Assembly: GCA_905250075.1 (NCBI GenBank)
Contig: CAJNOP010000839.1
Span: forward strand, 1 to 64,000
DNA length: 64,000 nucleotides
From: Rotaria sp. Silwood1
Lineage: Eukaryota > Rotifera > Eurotatoria > Philodinida > Philodinidae
Reading direction: 5' to 3'
Within the stretch, counting starts at the first letter, position 1. The number at the start of each line of letters is the position of its first letter. Below, one piece after another: positions 48,852 to 62,879 of this stretch. A model generated the notes under the pieces. That model was not told where the DNA came from. It did not search any database and was given only the letters and a program-made list of their open reading frames with translations. The translations under genes were made by a program, and so were the position numbers.

Positions 48852-50540
48852 ACTCGTTAGTATAGTTGGCTCTGTTTTCTTGCTATGAAATAAATACTAA
48901 TCAATCAAAAACAACTGGCTATTCGAAGAAGGATCAAGTTCATTCGTATTCTATTTATGTTTGATTAAAAACCAGTCTGATAGCACAGTGACGATCTAAA
49001 GGTCATGCACACACAGGGCAGACTTATTTACACATAACATGTATATACGATAGACAACTCCTGATCGTTTACCATGGATATCAAAATAGGTCCTGCCCGA
49101 ACTTTTAGAGCCTAGACAAGGAATCTGTAATAGGATGACTTATCATCTTGATTCTAATAAGGTTTTTATCTTAACTCCCATTCTCTTTCAGACTATCCTT
49201 TTGACTCTTTACTGCTCTTATTCTCAACAAAAATAATCATCACTCACTCGTTTATCGTCGGATAGATAAGACTGATGACTAAAATGGAAAAAAAGAGAAA
49301 CATTCAATTGAAAAAATTTCAATAAAAATAAAAAAGAATTCAGTCAAATACTATCGGTTAAATACATACCTAGAAATATTAACAACCAAATCACTATTCT
49401 TCATTTAATTCAATAGAAGTAGTCCTAAAACGTATTAAAAAATAAAAAATAAAAAAGATTATCTGAACTGATCAACACTAAAATGAAAACAAAACAAACA
49501 AAAATTTACGAGAGAAGTTTTTACCTGAGACGAAAATGGCAAAAAATTAAATAAGAAAAAAAAAATATCTCGAATTTTCGGACAGAACCTAAATTAAAAT
49601 AGACTTAAAAAGCAGCTCATTTGAATTTTACACTACTAAAATGAAAAATATCAAAAGACGTAAAGAACACTTAATGGTAATATTTTGACCTAACAGAGAA
49701 AGACTAAAAAATCACATATAAAATTTTCCATCCCGATCTTTCAAATTACATTTAATGTACATAAAAAATAAAATTAGAAAGTAACTTATTTGGTTTGATA
49801 ATACTGAAATAAAAAGGAGGAGGTGGACATAGCTGAACTAAAGTACGTACGAATTGCTCATATTTGGCACCGATCGTCACATGAATGTTTCACACGATTT
49901 ACTGCTCGCAAATATACGGTTTATTGATTACTTTTTATTTGTAGGTAGTTTTTTACTCGAAAAAATGAAATTTTTGCTGCTAAAGATTTACTGTCCGTTA
50001 ATTATTTCGAGAAAGAGAAATGAACAAATGAGTAGACATTGCAACAATCAATGCAGTGTGAGAATAAAAAAACATTCCATAAAATATATGAAATAAATAA
50101 CAAAAAACAAAGAGAGATGGTTATTTAAGTGTTTGATGAACGTTGAAAATATCTCAGTCTAGCAGTTTTCAATAACACCGGATTTTCAATACGATCTTCA
50201 TCATAATGTTGTCACAATTCCATGGAACATTCATTTGTTGTGAGTTTATAATTCGAAAGTTTAAAAGTTGAAGCCTCCATGTCATCTAGTATTATTATTA
50301 TCGATGCTAACGATTATTCTTTTTGTAGTAAAATTAATCCTAATATAAATGTTGGAATGCAGATAATTTAGATATGTTTTCATTGGAGAATGTCAATCTT
50401 CCAAATAAATAATAGTATGTGATGTTGTATTATCATAATGATTGAATATATGTGATGGAAATGTCTGAATGATCCATATGTATTATGATAATAATTAAGA
50501 GAGTTTTGGATAGCTGGATAGTCAGTTTGAGTAAGAATTA
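48852..50540. other. Gene-free region with weak tandem-like pattern
   Basis: No gene. Between about 49260 and 49820 an A-rich motif resembling CACTAAAATGAAAA recurs at roughly 49265, 49475, 49627 and 49793 in degenerate form, perhaps an eroded tandem array. An open frame at 49854-50096 has no coding character. Confidence 0.4.
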
Positions 50541-51045
50541 CACACTACAATAAAATATGTCACAAGTTATAGTGTCGCAGGTTCAAACACGAGAATGTGT
50601 CATCTACGAATTTATTGCGTTCTGTCTGCTGACTATTCATTCACCCTTTTATTTTGCACACATAGCTCAATACAAACGGCTCGATTGAACATTCGAAACT
50701 TATATATTTTTGTATTTTTTCTAAAGATTATTTCTCGATTTTTTATTCGTCGAGAACATGCCGATCTTGATCGCTGCTCGAGAAAGGATTACCCTGAAAC
50801 GGTCTGATGGAGATCGTACCAACTTGAACCCGAACGGATCCCAAGATCTGACCTGCTCAAGTTTTCAGATTGTGAATAGTTAAATGAAAAAAATATCATA
50901 ATTTTCTTTTACGCAAATAAAAAAAAATGCGTTGCATAGTAGATTCAAACAACGTTCTTAAAATGTGTCGCAACGAGCACCTCGTGTCGTACTTAGATGT
51001 GTTATATATTGTGTCGCAAAATACGACACATTTTATTTTAGTGTG
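50541..51045. mobile_element. MITE, 505 bp, TA target duplication
   Basis: Terminal inverted repeats of about 25 bp or more: the left end begins CACACTACAATAAAATATGT and the right end, read in reverse complement, begins CACACTAAAATAAAATGTGT. Both continue with related TGTCGCA/GCGACAC sequence. The element is flanked by TA on both sides (50539-50540 and 51046-51047), the target site of Tc1/mariner-type elements. The interior has no transposase; an open frame at 50595-50807 inside it is a chance ORF. Confidence 0.8.
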
Positions 51046-54000
51046 TAAACATTATAAAGTCTATAATACATGATTTAATAGTAATAACGGTAGTGCTGCA
51101 AAAGATCTGAACCAATCCAGGAAGTTTTGGTTCGGATTTACCTCAAGTAGCACGAAAACTCATAATGTTAACAATCTATCATCATATGTATCAATCAAGT
51201 ATACCTGTTAATAAATAGACGGACATGCCTAAAATATTTCGTCACTGTATCAATGTTTTTGTTGCGATAAATAAACCATATCATTATAAGAGGAAAAGTC
51301 AGTGAACGAATATCACCACGTAACCCATTATATAACAAAAAACATTCACTTTGAGGTTATTGCAATTAACATCGAATAATGGAAACAAAAGTTGTTCGAT
51401 TGCTTGAGAGATTAGTATGCAAGTTTTGCGACTTTATTTTCTGACATTTCCTCATCAGTTTCGTTAGGTACATGTGTATACTCGTCACATTCTATGACTG
51501 ATAAATCTAAATAACTTGTCTTTGTTGCTTATAATTGTCATGTATCATATGTAGATTCCATACAATTAGCAGACATTTTTAAAAGGTGTACGTGAATAGA
51601 GTTTTGTATCTTCACCTTTATTAACATTTTTACGGAGATTATTATGCTTATGATCATTGTAGTACTCTATTCAATCAGTATTTCTCATTTCGAATTGAAG
51701 TTTTAGTTAATTATTTACTTATTCATGAATTTTTCTTTCATTTCGTATCGAAATAACTATTCATTGGTTCATATCTCTTCTTCGAAATATTCGATGGACA
51801 GTAAGTCGTACACACACGCATGAACATGTACGATCAAGCATAGGCAAGAAAAAATAAAAGTCACCTATCATATCAAAAAACTTAATTAGCGCACGGTCAC
51901 ACATGGCGATTGACATTGCATTATTATTCATCAGAGTACCTAGCCATGAAAAATTCTGGTTTCTGAATGTGAGCACAAAGCAGATTAACACACACATCGG
52001 CATAGCCTCATCCACACTCCGATCAATTAAATAAATATAAAATAATGAAAACTTGTTTTAAAAGAATTTACTGATTTTGATCATGATTTTATTGAAAAAC
52101 ATAGTGTAATACATTATTTGTTGAAACAAACAGTGATACAACAAACGAATTCTCATGAACCAACAAAGAACGAAATTTAAAGCTAACGTTGAGATATGAA
52201 AATTATCTACTTGTCTAATTCGACGTCTTGTTCATCTTAATACACACTGTTTTGAATCATTGAATAGATATCCTCTTGTACTCAAATATTTATTGAGAAG
52301 AAAAAAATGATTATACATTATCTAGTCATTTTATTTACATAGTAAATAAAACAAGTTATAAAAGTTAATATTGAGAAAATAAATAAGTCAACAAATAAAG
52401 ATAAAAATAAGATCAATCCAAACCATAATCATATTAATGGTGCTAAAGAAAAAGATGATCGATTACTTGTAGATATTTATAATACAACTATTTTTAATTA
52501 ATAATTATAATCAAAATGAGGTGAAGCTTTAATAGAATTAAAAATGTGAAACGATTCAATGGATTGATATATTGATTCAAGAATTGCTAATCATTAACGA
52601 ATTATATGGATTTATTCACAATAGGACTTGTGGAGACGTATATTTTTGATTGGAAGGTGAAAGCAGTTTTAAGTTTTGTTTAATTATCCTTCATCACTCT
52701 TTTTAATAAGTAATGCAAGCAAAACATGATCATTGTTGATTTCACCGCCATTTTTAATAGAGGTTATTTTTTTAAACAAGATTTTTCTCGCAAATATCTA
52801 CATGTATAAATGTTAATTCTTTTAGCTTACACCTAATTGAAATTAATTAATGAACAACTATCGAAACTTATAACGGTCAGGTTCAAGAAGTTCAAATAGA
52901 TTCCATGTCACTCACTTTATCTATGATGATATTTTCAGCAATATTGGACTTTGAAAAATGCCTTCCCATACAAAGTTTCTGGAGATCTTCTCTTGTCTCG
53001 TAACGAGACCTTCAAAAATGATTTGTAACATTTATAAATGATTTTCCAATTTTTTATTCAGTTAAAAGAAGATTTTTCGTTTGATATTTGTATTCACTCA
53101 CGTCACTGACAACGAATAAACTCAAACTTTTGAAAAAAATCTAAGCTTATTTAGGAAAAATTTTGTAATAAACAAATATGTCACAGTGATAGAAAAAAAA
53201 ATTACAGTAAGTCCAATGTTACAAACGCATCAAATGATTCATCACTTCTATTTATTAATAGCCGTCGACTTTTAAAATAATGTTTATTGTAGCAAGTCGT
53301 ATCCTCTGTATAATCATAGCCTTCGTGCATAATAAATATTTTTTATTGGATACAAAAAATATAAAATGCTAAAAAAAACATCAAAGCTTCACCTTGAATT
53401 TGAGGACGAGGGATTATTGTAGCTTGCTTAACGCACATTTTTATCTAATTACATCAAGATGAATATCTCTATCCCTTCAATCTAGGACATTAACAATCAT
53501 ACATCAAAATAAATGAAAATATACCTATGCTGATCAAAACAAAAGTTTGGGAATAAGTCAACAAATTCAATTTTATGACATGATCATGTCTTCAATATTA
53601 CTGCGAATGACAACAAATGAAATTTTTTATTATACGTTTGTAATAAACGAATCAGTTGTATATTATACCGGTTAGGAACTTAACTAAAAGCATATATTAC
53701 AATTTAATAATGTTTCTAACATCATTATTATTCAAATAGAGTCTATTTTAATGATTTAAATTTCAATTATTAGTCATATTTTTGTGTCTCACTAAATTAA
53801 GTAAGACTGCTTTAGAATATATATACATAGCAAACAATGAATGACCTATGATTAAAACCTTTTCATAAAATAGAAATTCACTGGACTTGTATTTCGTTTT
53901 TCAAGTCAAAACATTGAAGATTAACTTCTACTACGATCAACTGTTTTTTGTATTGTGACTATGTTTTCATTAGCTTGCAAGTACAGAAGTGCTCAAAAAT

Positions 54001-57000
54001 GACTAAAAGAGTGCCTCTGAAATTAGAGACTGACTATCAATTCTATCCCAGTACCATATTAATAATTACACAAAATTCGTACTATCTCACATGTTTTTTT
54101 TTTATTATCGAATTCGATAAAGATTGATGTTATGTGAATTGACAACTGTTCAACTTTGTAAGATATTTCATTTTTCAGTTAAATATTTGTACATATTTCT
54201 GTCAAGTTTATAAAAATGAATATTGTTTCGTGTCTGAGCTACACATTAAGCCATAACGAAAAAAAATTAAAAAGAAATGACATGACTGTATGTCTAATTT
54301 CGGTTCCATAGTTCTTCGACAAATATCTGTAATTAGTAAATATGCATAGACATGTGTAAAATTGCAAAAAAGAATTAATTTATTCATTAATAGAAAACAT
54401 AGAATACAGCAAAAAATGAAACATATAAACAGAGCTATAATTGAATAGTGAGAAGAGTAATAAACTAATCTATCCAATTTCTTATACTATTTGTTTTGGA
54501 CACAGTCGGCTTTCATTCTGTGTAGAAAGAAGTACTGAAGTCTTTAAATAATAATCCAGATACTTCGAGAGCATAAGAATCTAAAGACTTTATTAAAATA
54601 ACTAGAATATTTTCATTGAATTATGTAACATGTTGTGTATTGTGATGAAGCTTATTTATGAAAAATGTCATGTATCTTTCATAAAAATAAAAATCTACCG
54701 CAATGAAAATTCCTAGTATTTCCATTTTATGAAATGTTTTAAACATTCATTTAATACTAACATAAATATTATTTTTCATTTTAATATGATATAACATACA
54801 CAAGAAAACTTGTACAATGCAGTTGTTCTGTAATAAAATAAAAAAAGCCTTGTAAATACATCAAGCGTGTCTGAACAATCATTTTCCCATGAAGTAAAAA
54901 ACAATCATAATATTTATGGTTTATATTAATGTATTAAATGACAAAACATGGTGACATTTCGTTACAACGATGATTGTATAAAAAAAAAAAGTTAATTATA
55001 GGATATTTGTTTTGATAGTTTTGCTCAGTTCCCTGTATTTCTAATTAAACTCATATTATGCTTGTTTTGATACCGTTCGTTAGAGCATTGATTATTTTTT
55101 TATCAAACTGTAAACATTTCATTTAATTGATTTTATTTATTTATCAAAAAATTAAATAAATTGCGAAAAATGTTAAAACGTAATTCGTATAAACACTAAT
55201 CTTTTCTTGACACAAAATTGTTTAATTTCAACACAGGAGATTTATAAATCATATTTAGACATGTTGGAAATATAAAATGAAAAATTTTTTCAATTGCAGA
55301 AAAATACTGAATTTTACTTCCCAAATTTCGGCTATGTTTTTTTGTATTTATGAGAAATTAAATTTCTTGTGTTATTTCTTTTTGCAAAAGAAACTTATCT
55401 GTAACATAAAACGAAAGTCCAACTGAAGTTGCATAAATAGAACCAAAACTCAATGTGATAGACAGAAATTAAGAAGTAATTTCAAAATTACATGGAAAAA
55501 TTTTTTTTTCACAAATTAATCCAAGTTCTATCAAATCATATTCAAATAAAATAAACTCCGAAGTTGGATAGAAATTGTAACACATCGAGCACAGGTTGTA
55601 GTGGTTCACTTTTACAATCTTTTAGTTTTTCCCTAGAAAATTATCTTGAATGAACCCAGAAAATGTGTTCTGCCTATTATCGCCCTCCTCACTTATAAAA
55701 GTCCTAGATCTTCTACTAACTTAAAAGCATTTTTAATATTTGTTTTTAATTTCATGAAAAATAGAACACCTACACTAGGTAATCAAGCAGAACAAACCAA
55801 AATATCTATCAAACCTTGGTTACTTTTTCGACACATAATGCAACTACCTCAACTGAGAACGAGCTAAAAACTGCTCAGCAACAAAAGACTTTAAGCAAGC
55901 TTTATTACACTACCGAGCGTTGTGATATTACCAAACTTCGTTGTGTTATGTAAGAAACTAGTAGAAAAAATGAATTACTGTTTAACATATTTAGCGGAGA
56001 TTTGTGTCAAAACTTGTGACAATGATTCAAACATCTTGATCAAATCTAAGCTTTTATGATTTATTTCAATACAAGATAAACTATAATTCTCCGAGCAGAA
56101 AGGATAAAATTTTATCAAATACGAATAGTGGCAGCTGATATAACAGAAAAAATGATAAGTCATAGGTGAATTTTCATAACAAAAACGAATTCTGAATGAA
56201 TAAAATTGCATATTTCATTGTCGTTAGAAACTCAAAAGAAAAACCTTTATATTTTAACTGGTTAAATTTCTTCATATAATCAAATCAACATTGAAAAATG
56301 ACAAGGTTCTTTCTATGCATTCAATGTAGTCATTTGCAATAGAAATTAATATGTGAAAATATCCTAGATGGTTTTCAATGGAATTTTATTTGACACTATC
56401 ACAAATGAATTTAATTTTTTTGACTGACAAAATATCATAGAAAATAATATAACTGTCATGTGTAATTCATCATCTGTTGAAATTTAGGCGAATTTTTATC
56501 TTTATAATGATCAACTTGTCTTTTTAAATATTATCAAATATCATATTTGATGAAGTCATTTTTGTATTCATATACGAAAGCATTACATATTAGCTCGTCC
56601 TTGTTTCAATCTATCTTCAGCATCAGGAACGGTTTCATATTATATCTGTATGTGTTTTATATCCGAACTCTTATATTTATGATTGATGTAGATGAATGAA
56701 AAAAAGAATCGAACATGATTTGATCTGTTTTGAGACTTTTTCTTTTCTAAAATGTTTATTGTTTGAATTTATTTAATGATAATTTATTATATTACATAAT
56801 AATCTTCAAAGACACATTAAAAATATTTTCTTAATAATTATTATCTGACATTGATTCATAGTATTTACTAGAGAACGAAAATCCTATGCTACTTGTTCAT
56901 ATTCGTACTACAATGAATACTTTTCATAAGTGTAACATTTCAACTAACATTCGAAGTTTTCATAGAGAATATTAACATATTTTGAAAATCATTCAGCCAT

Positions 57001-58236
57001 AATTCCGACATTAATGGTTTTCATTGAAATTAAACATAAAGTTTCGAATAAATAATGAATATTAAAAGTTTGATATAGGAATTAGATCTGTGATGAATAT
57101 GACTCTACTTGAACACTTCAAAAAGTAAAGTAGTGGACAAACGTTTAATGACAATTTATTTTTGATTTTTTTTTCTATAATGTTAAGTGATTAGCTCAAT
57201 TACAGATAGTGATTTTAATAGCCAATGGAGTTTTCTATCTAATGCATTGTATATCAATATTTCTAAAAAACGAGACACTGTAGATTTCAGATTTTAGAAG
57301 GCTTTTTCGGATATCTTTTTTTTGTTTTTAAGAATACTATTTTGAAGAGCAAAAAATGAGGGATAGTCAAATTTTCTACGACCTTCTCTCAAAAAGTTAA
57401 AACTACTACAAAACCATTGAAAGACGCCTGTTTTTTGGTGTTTGTGATGCTTAATTTTTTAACGAAATGTCGTAAAAAATGCAGCAATTCCTGGTTTATG
57501 TTCTCTCAAATAGTATTATTAAAAAAAAAAGAAGCTGTTCTGACAAAATCTCTCAGTTGATAAAGAACGCATTATATATAAAACTTCATTTTCTATTAGA
57601 ATCGATATATGGATTCGAGATAAGTACCTAAAATTGGAGAAAAAAAAATCAAAAATACATTGTTGTTAAACATTTTTTCTAACACTTTACTATTCATACT
57701 AAATGTGTTTCGGTTAAAACCAAAAATTTGTCTTCGACTGTATTGACGTCATCAGAGACTCTTTGCTCATGCTTCTAGAAGGCATTAAAGCCTCTTTTGA
57801 AGCGAAATTCAAAGATTTGTAAGAGAGAGAAGTGAGCTTCCATCCGATCACAACAAGATGTGACTGCATGTGATAAAATCTTTAGAAATGTCCCATAGAC
57901 CTCTAGTAATAGCTTTTCATTTACTTTTCAAATCATATCTATATCGTCAAAAGAATCTTTTTGATCGTCTTTCTTTTATAGCAATAAAAAAATGTCAGAC
58001 ATTCTTTTATCCTTATATTATCAGAAAAATTTCATAGATCCATTTCATTAACATAAAGAGAATATTTTTTCTTATTGATCTAATTGAATAACACATTGAG
58101 AAAAAGACAACAAATATTAGTGCAATAAAAGAGAAATTTCAAATAAATATTCTTTTGTTTTTCAAAAACAAAAGAACAAATATAATGAAATGATAAAAGA
58201 GAAATAACTAAAAAAAAAAAGAGAAATGATTAAGTT
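51046..58236. other. Large gene-free region
   Basis: About 7.2 kb of AT-rich DNA without a supportable gene on either strand. Open frames at 51761-52015, 54208-54477, 55646-55867 and 55975-56211 are isolated, lack splice-compatible partners and show no recognisable motif. It may hold relics of mobile elements too decayed to read by eye. Confidence 0.55.
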
Positions 58237-61200
58237 TTATTGTTGTCGATTAAGTCTTTGTTTATACATATATGCAAGAGATTTACATGTTGCATATATA
58301 ATATCTCGTCTTGATGTTCCACTCATCATTTCATGCCAATCTTCTGGATTAACCAATGGTAATTGAGAATGAAGAATTTCTCCAATTGTTACCATATAAC
58401 CACTCCATTTTAATGGATAATCAGCTGGTGTACGATCACGTGCTTGATAAACATATTCAATAGGTACGGGTATAGCTTGAGTAAATAGATGTAATTCAAT
58501 AGAATTCAATGGATCAGATAAAAGTACATAACCAAGATCAAAATACATATCTGGAACAAGTTCAGCAATAAAATTTTCAATTGAAACAACACATTGATCA
58601 GATCGAACAACATTTTGACGACGAAGATTTTCAATACGTTGTTGTGCGCCTGAAAAAAATACATATGATTATTTTCTCCATAGAAAAAAAATCTTTATAA
58701 ACAAAAACCTTTAAAACCGGCTTCAAAACCGACTGGTTGAGGAGCGACATTTGATTGAACACCCTATGTAATTTAATATAACAAACATACAAAAAAGAAT
58801 TCAATGAAACTTACAATGCCTTGAGTTGTTACTCGACCAAATACATGTGTAAATGCATCACGTACAGGTGTGAGTTTAACATCTTTAGCTGATGTAACTA
58901 CTATATTAATTTCATGTCCTGGTTCTAAAAAAATAAAAAGTTAATATTTACAAAAAATTAAAAATAAACTAATACATACGAATATACTGTTTCATTTGAG
59001 GATCAACTGTTGTTATAACTGTCTCAAGACCAGTCTAATATAATAGAAAAAGAAAATATAAAAAAAAATGTTTTAGCAAAGATTCAGAAGTTACTGATAA
59101 AACAAAAAATTTTCTATTCTAGTAAAACAAAGGAAAAAAAGCTAGATTCTCTTTTTCTCTTGCAGATTCGAAGAAAGCAAAAGAGAAATCGATTTACTTA
59201 ATACATAAAACGATCATATAAAAAAAAGCTAATCTTTTTATAATCATGAATTAATTAAAGTAACTTTCATTTCATAATACTAATGGATTTTATAGAGAGT
59301 CATAAGCCGATCGACTTACACCTCTAATTGTAAAGTTCAATAAAAGAAGAAGCTGTTTCGATACTTTCCTATCAAGAAATAAATCATAGAATCTATGTAT
59401 CAAGTCTGTGAAGAGGTTTAAGATTAGTAGATCTAATCTAGGAAATTTATTTCATTTCTTACGTTCCAAGTATTTCTTTTTGATGTTAGAAAACAAATTC
59501 GAAAAAAGTAGAAATATTTCGTTATATATAGCGGATTTGTTTTCAATTTTTTTGCTGACGTAAGAACTAGAAAAAAAAAACGAATTTGTGATTCGAATAG
59601 AGGTCAACTATTTTCAACAACAATATGAGAAAATAAAAATTCTCATCAAATAGTTAAATATAAGCTCTTTAGAAAACTAAACCAAATCAATATTTGAATT
59701 TTTTTCTAGTACTTAAATCAGCGGAACCTTATTGAATAGTTTTAGTGTTTCCTATACCTAATATTGACTGCTAACTTATAATTAAAAACTTCGATAACAT
59801 TGCAAAAAAAAAAGAACATTTTCTAGTGTTGAAATAACTATTCTTTAATCGATTCGAGTCGACATCTAATAAGTTGCAGGCGAAAAACAAGATAGTTTAA
59901 ATTTTTTATAATAATAATGATAGAATTCACTTTGTACTCGCATAATCTCAATGAATGAAAACATGAATTCATCGAGATAAAAACAAATGATTACCTTAGC
60001 TTTTTCGACAACAGTAGCCAACACTTTATTATTACTAAACCAACCCCAAATACCACTAGGATTTGTTGATGATGGATCATTTTGTTGTGGATCATATGTT
60101 GTTGCTGGTGTTGGATAATTCGTCCATGGTGTTGGATTAAGTTCACCTATAAAAAAATATTGAATCAAAAAACAAAACTTTTATATTTTTTACTAATCTC
60201 AAACCTGGTGGTTGATACGATGGATTGTAAATATTTGTATCAGTTCTTAACAAAAGAATATATATATATTATTATGATTAAAGAGTTTAATGTGTACCCT
60301 GGAAAAGCATTTGGTGTTGTTGTACTAGCAACAGTCGGTGGTGGAACAAAAATATGGCTAGTTGTCGGTGGTATAGGTTGTTGTTGAAAACCAACGGGTG
60401 GAGGTAATTGTTGTGGTTGAAGTGGAGCTTGTGATGTTGGCATACTTGGATAAATACGTTCTGTTAATGAAGCACGAGCAGAATAAGGATTTACTTGTGT
60501 TGCTAAAAATATTTAAAAAAAACAAAAAAAGATTTTTTTAAATTTAATGAAATCCAAATTCATTTACATAGGCCAGTTTGATGAGGAGGTGGAGGCAATG
60601 TAGTATTTGGATCTTTCATTATTGTAGTAGGAGTTGAAAAAGCAGGAAGAGGAGGAACAAATTGTGAATTATGTTGTGTCTTTGGAATATCTTGTGTTGA
60701 AGGTGGTGGCATCATCATAGGTGGTTGAATATTATTTGTTGTTTCTATACCTTGTGTTGTTGTTGGCATTGGAAATGGAACAGATTGTGTTGGTTGATTT
60801 CCGATTGTTAATTTTGGTTGAATTAATGATGATGATAATTGTTGAGTATTAGCAGGATTTAATGGTGTGAATGCCGATGGTGGTGATTGAAATGCACTTG
60901 GAATTGAGGGTGGACGAATTGAAGGTTGAATTAATGGTGATGGTAAATGTGATGCTGATGATGGTGGTTGAAGAAGTGGATTTAATGTTGGAATATTATT
61001 TGTTCTTTGTTGAAATAATAATGGTGAACCACTTGATGGACTTTTATTTGCATTATTCGGTGCTGGAAACAGTGGTTTAAATGGTGTATTAGCAGAACTT
61101 GTAAATGAAGCTTTAAAAATAAAAATATATTAAAGAATAACAAATAAAAATATCTATCAAAGATCATTGAATATACCTTTAGTTACATCGGTGTTAGCTG

Positions 61201-61327
61201 CATCTTGTAATTCAGATGTAACATGTTGTTCGGCTAGCATTCTCGGTGGTACTCGAGATAGATCATGACCTCTAATAATATCATCAGCTAAATCATCATT
61301 TGAATCCGAAAGAGCAATATTCTCCAT
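58237..61327 (-). CDS. PRRC1: Protein PRRC1 (proline-rich coiled-coil 1)
   Basis: Nine exons (61177-61327, 60568-61110, 60298-60502, 60205-60245, 59995-60146, 58980-59034, 58815-58924, 58709-58763, 58237-58649) join to 1725 nt, 574 residues, longer than human PRRC1 (about 445). Residues 1-340 are disordered and rich in Pro, Gln, Ser and Thr (for example MMMPPPS, LPPPPHQTG, QPQQLPPPVGF). The conserved part starts at I-W-G-W-F (about 341): EKAKTGLETVITTVDP, GHEINIVVTSAKDVKLTPVRDAF, PQPVGFEAGFKGAQQRIENLR, VVSIENFIAEL, LFTQAIPVPIEYV, LKWSGYMVTIGE and GTSRRDIIYATCKSLAYMYKQRL. The C-terminal domain is of the inosine/xanthosine triphosphatase-like (YjjX/DUF84) fold, thought to be non-enzymatic; the vertebrate protein is linked to the Golgi/ER-exit secretory system. 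Intron 5 is 960 nt, the others 55-120. Confidence 0.94.
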
Positions 61328-62879
61328 TTCTTTGTAATGAATAAATCAGTCTAGTATCCACGTCAGCGAGTTTCTTTTTTTTTCTTTTGATTGTCTATGT
61401 AATAATTCAAATAAATACTCTTCGAGATGTATGAATGGTAATATTTTGACAAATTAGAGTTTTGAACTTTCAATAACAGATGGCGTTGTTGTTCGTTGCT
61501 ATAATGAAATCATAGTTGGCTATATTGATATTTAAGAAGGATGATAATTTAGTATTTCTCAGAGAAAATGTTTAATGTAATTTTTAAAATCTCTTGTTTG
61601 ATTTCGTCTGTAGCTCTACGTAAACTGCAATTTACTGGCATAATCAAGAGAAGTGCCACGATTGATAAATAGCTGTTGAGTTGAGATTATGTGTATTATG
61701 CAGAATCCAACGAGCTATGAATGCTTGAAAAGATTTCGTTTTGTTAAAGTTTCAGATCTTTCTATTTGCTCCTATTTATGAAAGTAAGAATATTAAATCT
61801 GCCGGTTTATATGAGTAACGTAACAGATGCATTTTGTCACAGGAGTATGTCAGGAAGGAAACAGCGACAAGATTTGAAACATTTACAAAAATCTATTCTT
61901 GTTAAGACCTATCTCTATGCAAAGTTTCAAGGGGCAGTTCAAAAATCAGTTTTTCTAGATCACAGCATTCGTTTAAAAAATATCGTACTAGTGCAATATG
62001 TCCAGAGCAATAAGGTAAGCAGAAGAATTTTTTAAGAGTACTCATAGGTCATTTATATGTGAGTGTGGTGAGGTGAACAGAATCTGTTTTGTTTCTAAAT
62101 CCTTATATCTCATTTCGTGCACATGTTTCGTATACACACAGACAATGTACTTTGTCTCTACCAGAAATACGCAGCACTCAACTTTTTGTTGACTGCTCTA
62201 ACTTCTTTTGAGGCAGTTTTGATTACGGTCACAGTGAATCTGGTATGTTTCTAGTCCCGCACATGCCTACTAAGGTACAACAATTTTAGGAAAAAACTAG
62301 ACGATTAGCAACTAGAAAAATAAATAAATTCATGTTTTTAAAAGGTAAAAGATGGTTAAAACATTCTGTAATGAATATTTCTGATATTTTGTCCCTAATA
62401 GAAATCAAATCAGAAAATAAAGTTTGTCCATTATTCATTTCAAATAAACATATATTATTAACGGATTTATCACAATCATATTCACAAACAAGAAAAAAGC
62501 TAATTGTCTAAAACTAATGAAGGAAAATGTAGTGAGCAAATGCAATCAGAAGAAGATATATTGTCATGTTCATAATGATGAAACTGTTGATTTTTTAAAA
62601 ATATTTAGAAGTTTTATTGGTATTTATGTCGTCTTATTTATCATGATATATGCCTTTTTGTATTACAAGATATTAGCAAGAAAGTAATAAATTAATTTTT
62701 GATGTACGAAAAAGTTCATTTTGAAAAGTCATAGAGTCAAAAATATCATATAGTCTCAATTCCTAAACGATTTATTGAAAGACTTTCCTTATAAGATGAG
62801 TTGAGCATCTACACCAGAACTCGATAACATAATCCTCAATACTATCGAAATTCTGGCCATACATCCTTACTGTAATATA
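61328..62879. other. Intergenic, nothing recognised
   Basis: Region upstream of PRRC1. An 89-codon plus-strand frame at 61766-62035 has no recognisable motif, no visible splice partners and is not called as a gene. Confidence 0.5.

Noticed and set aside
50578..50600. GGTTCAAACAC as a tRNA T-arm
   Set aside because: No acceptor stem, D-arm or anticodon arm could be built around it, and it lies inside a MITE.
50595..50807. 70-codon frame inside the MITE as a transposase fragment
   Set aside because: No DDE/D-like or DNA-binding motif; sequence reads as Phe/Ile-rich chance frame.
61766..62035. 89-codon plus-strand frame upstream of PRRC1
   Set aside because: No recognisable motif and no promoter or splice evidence; length is within what chance gives in 64 kb.
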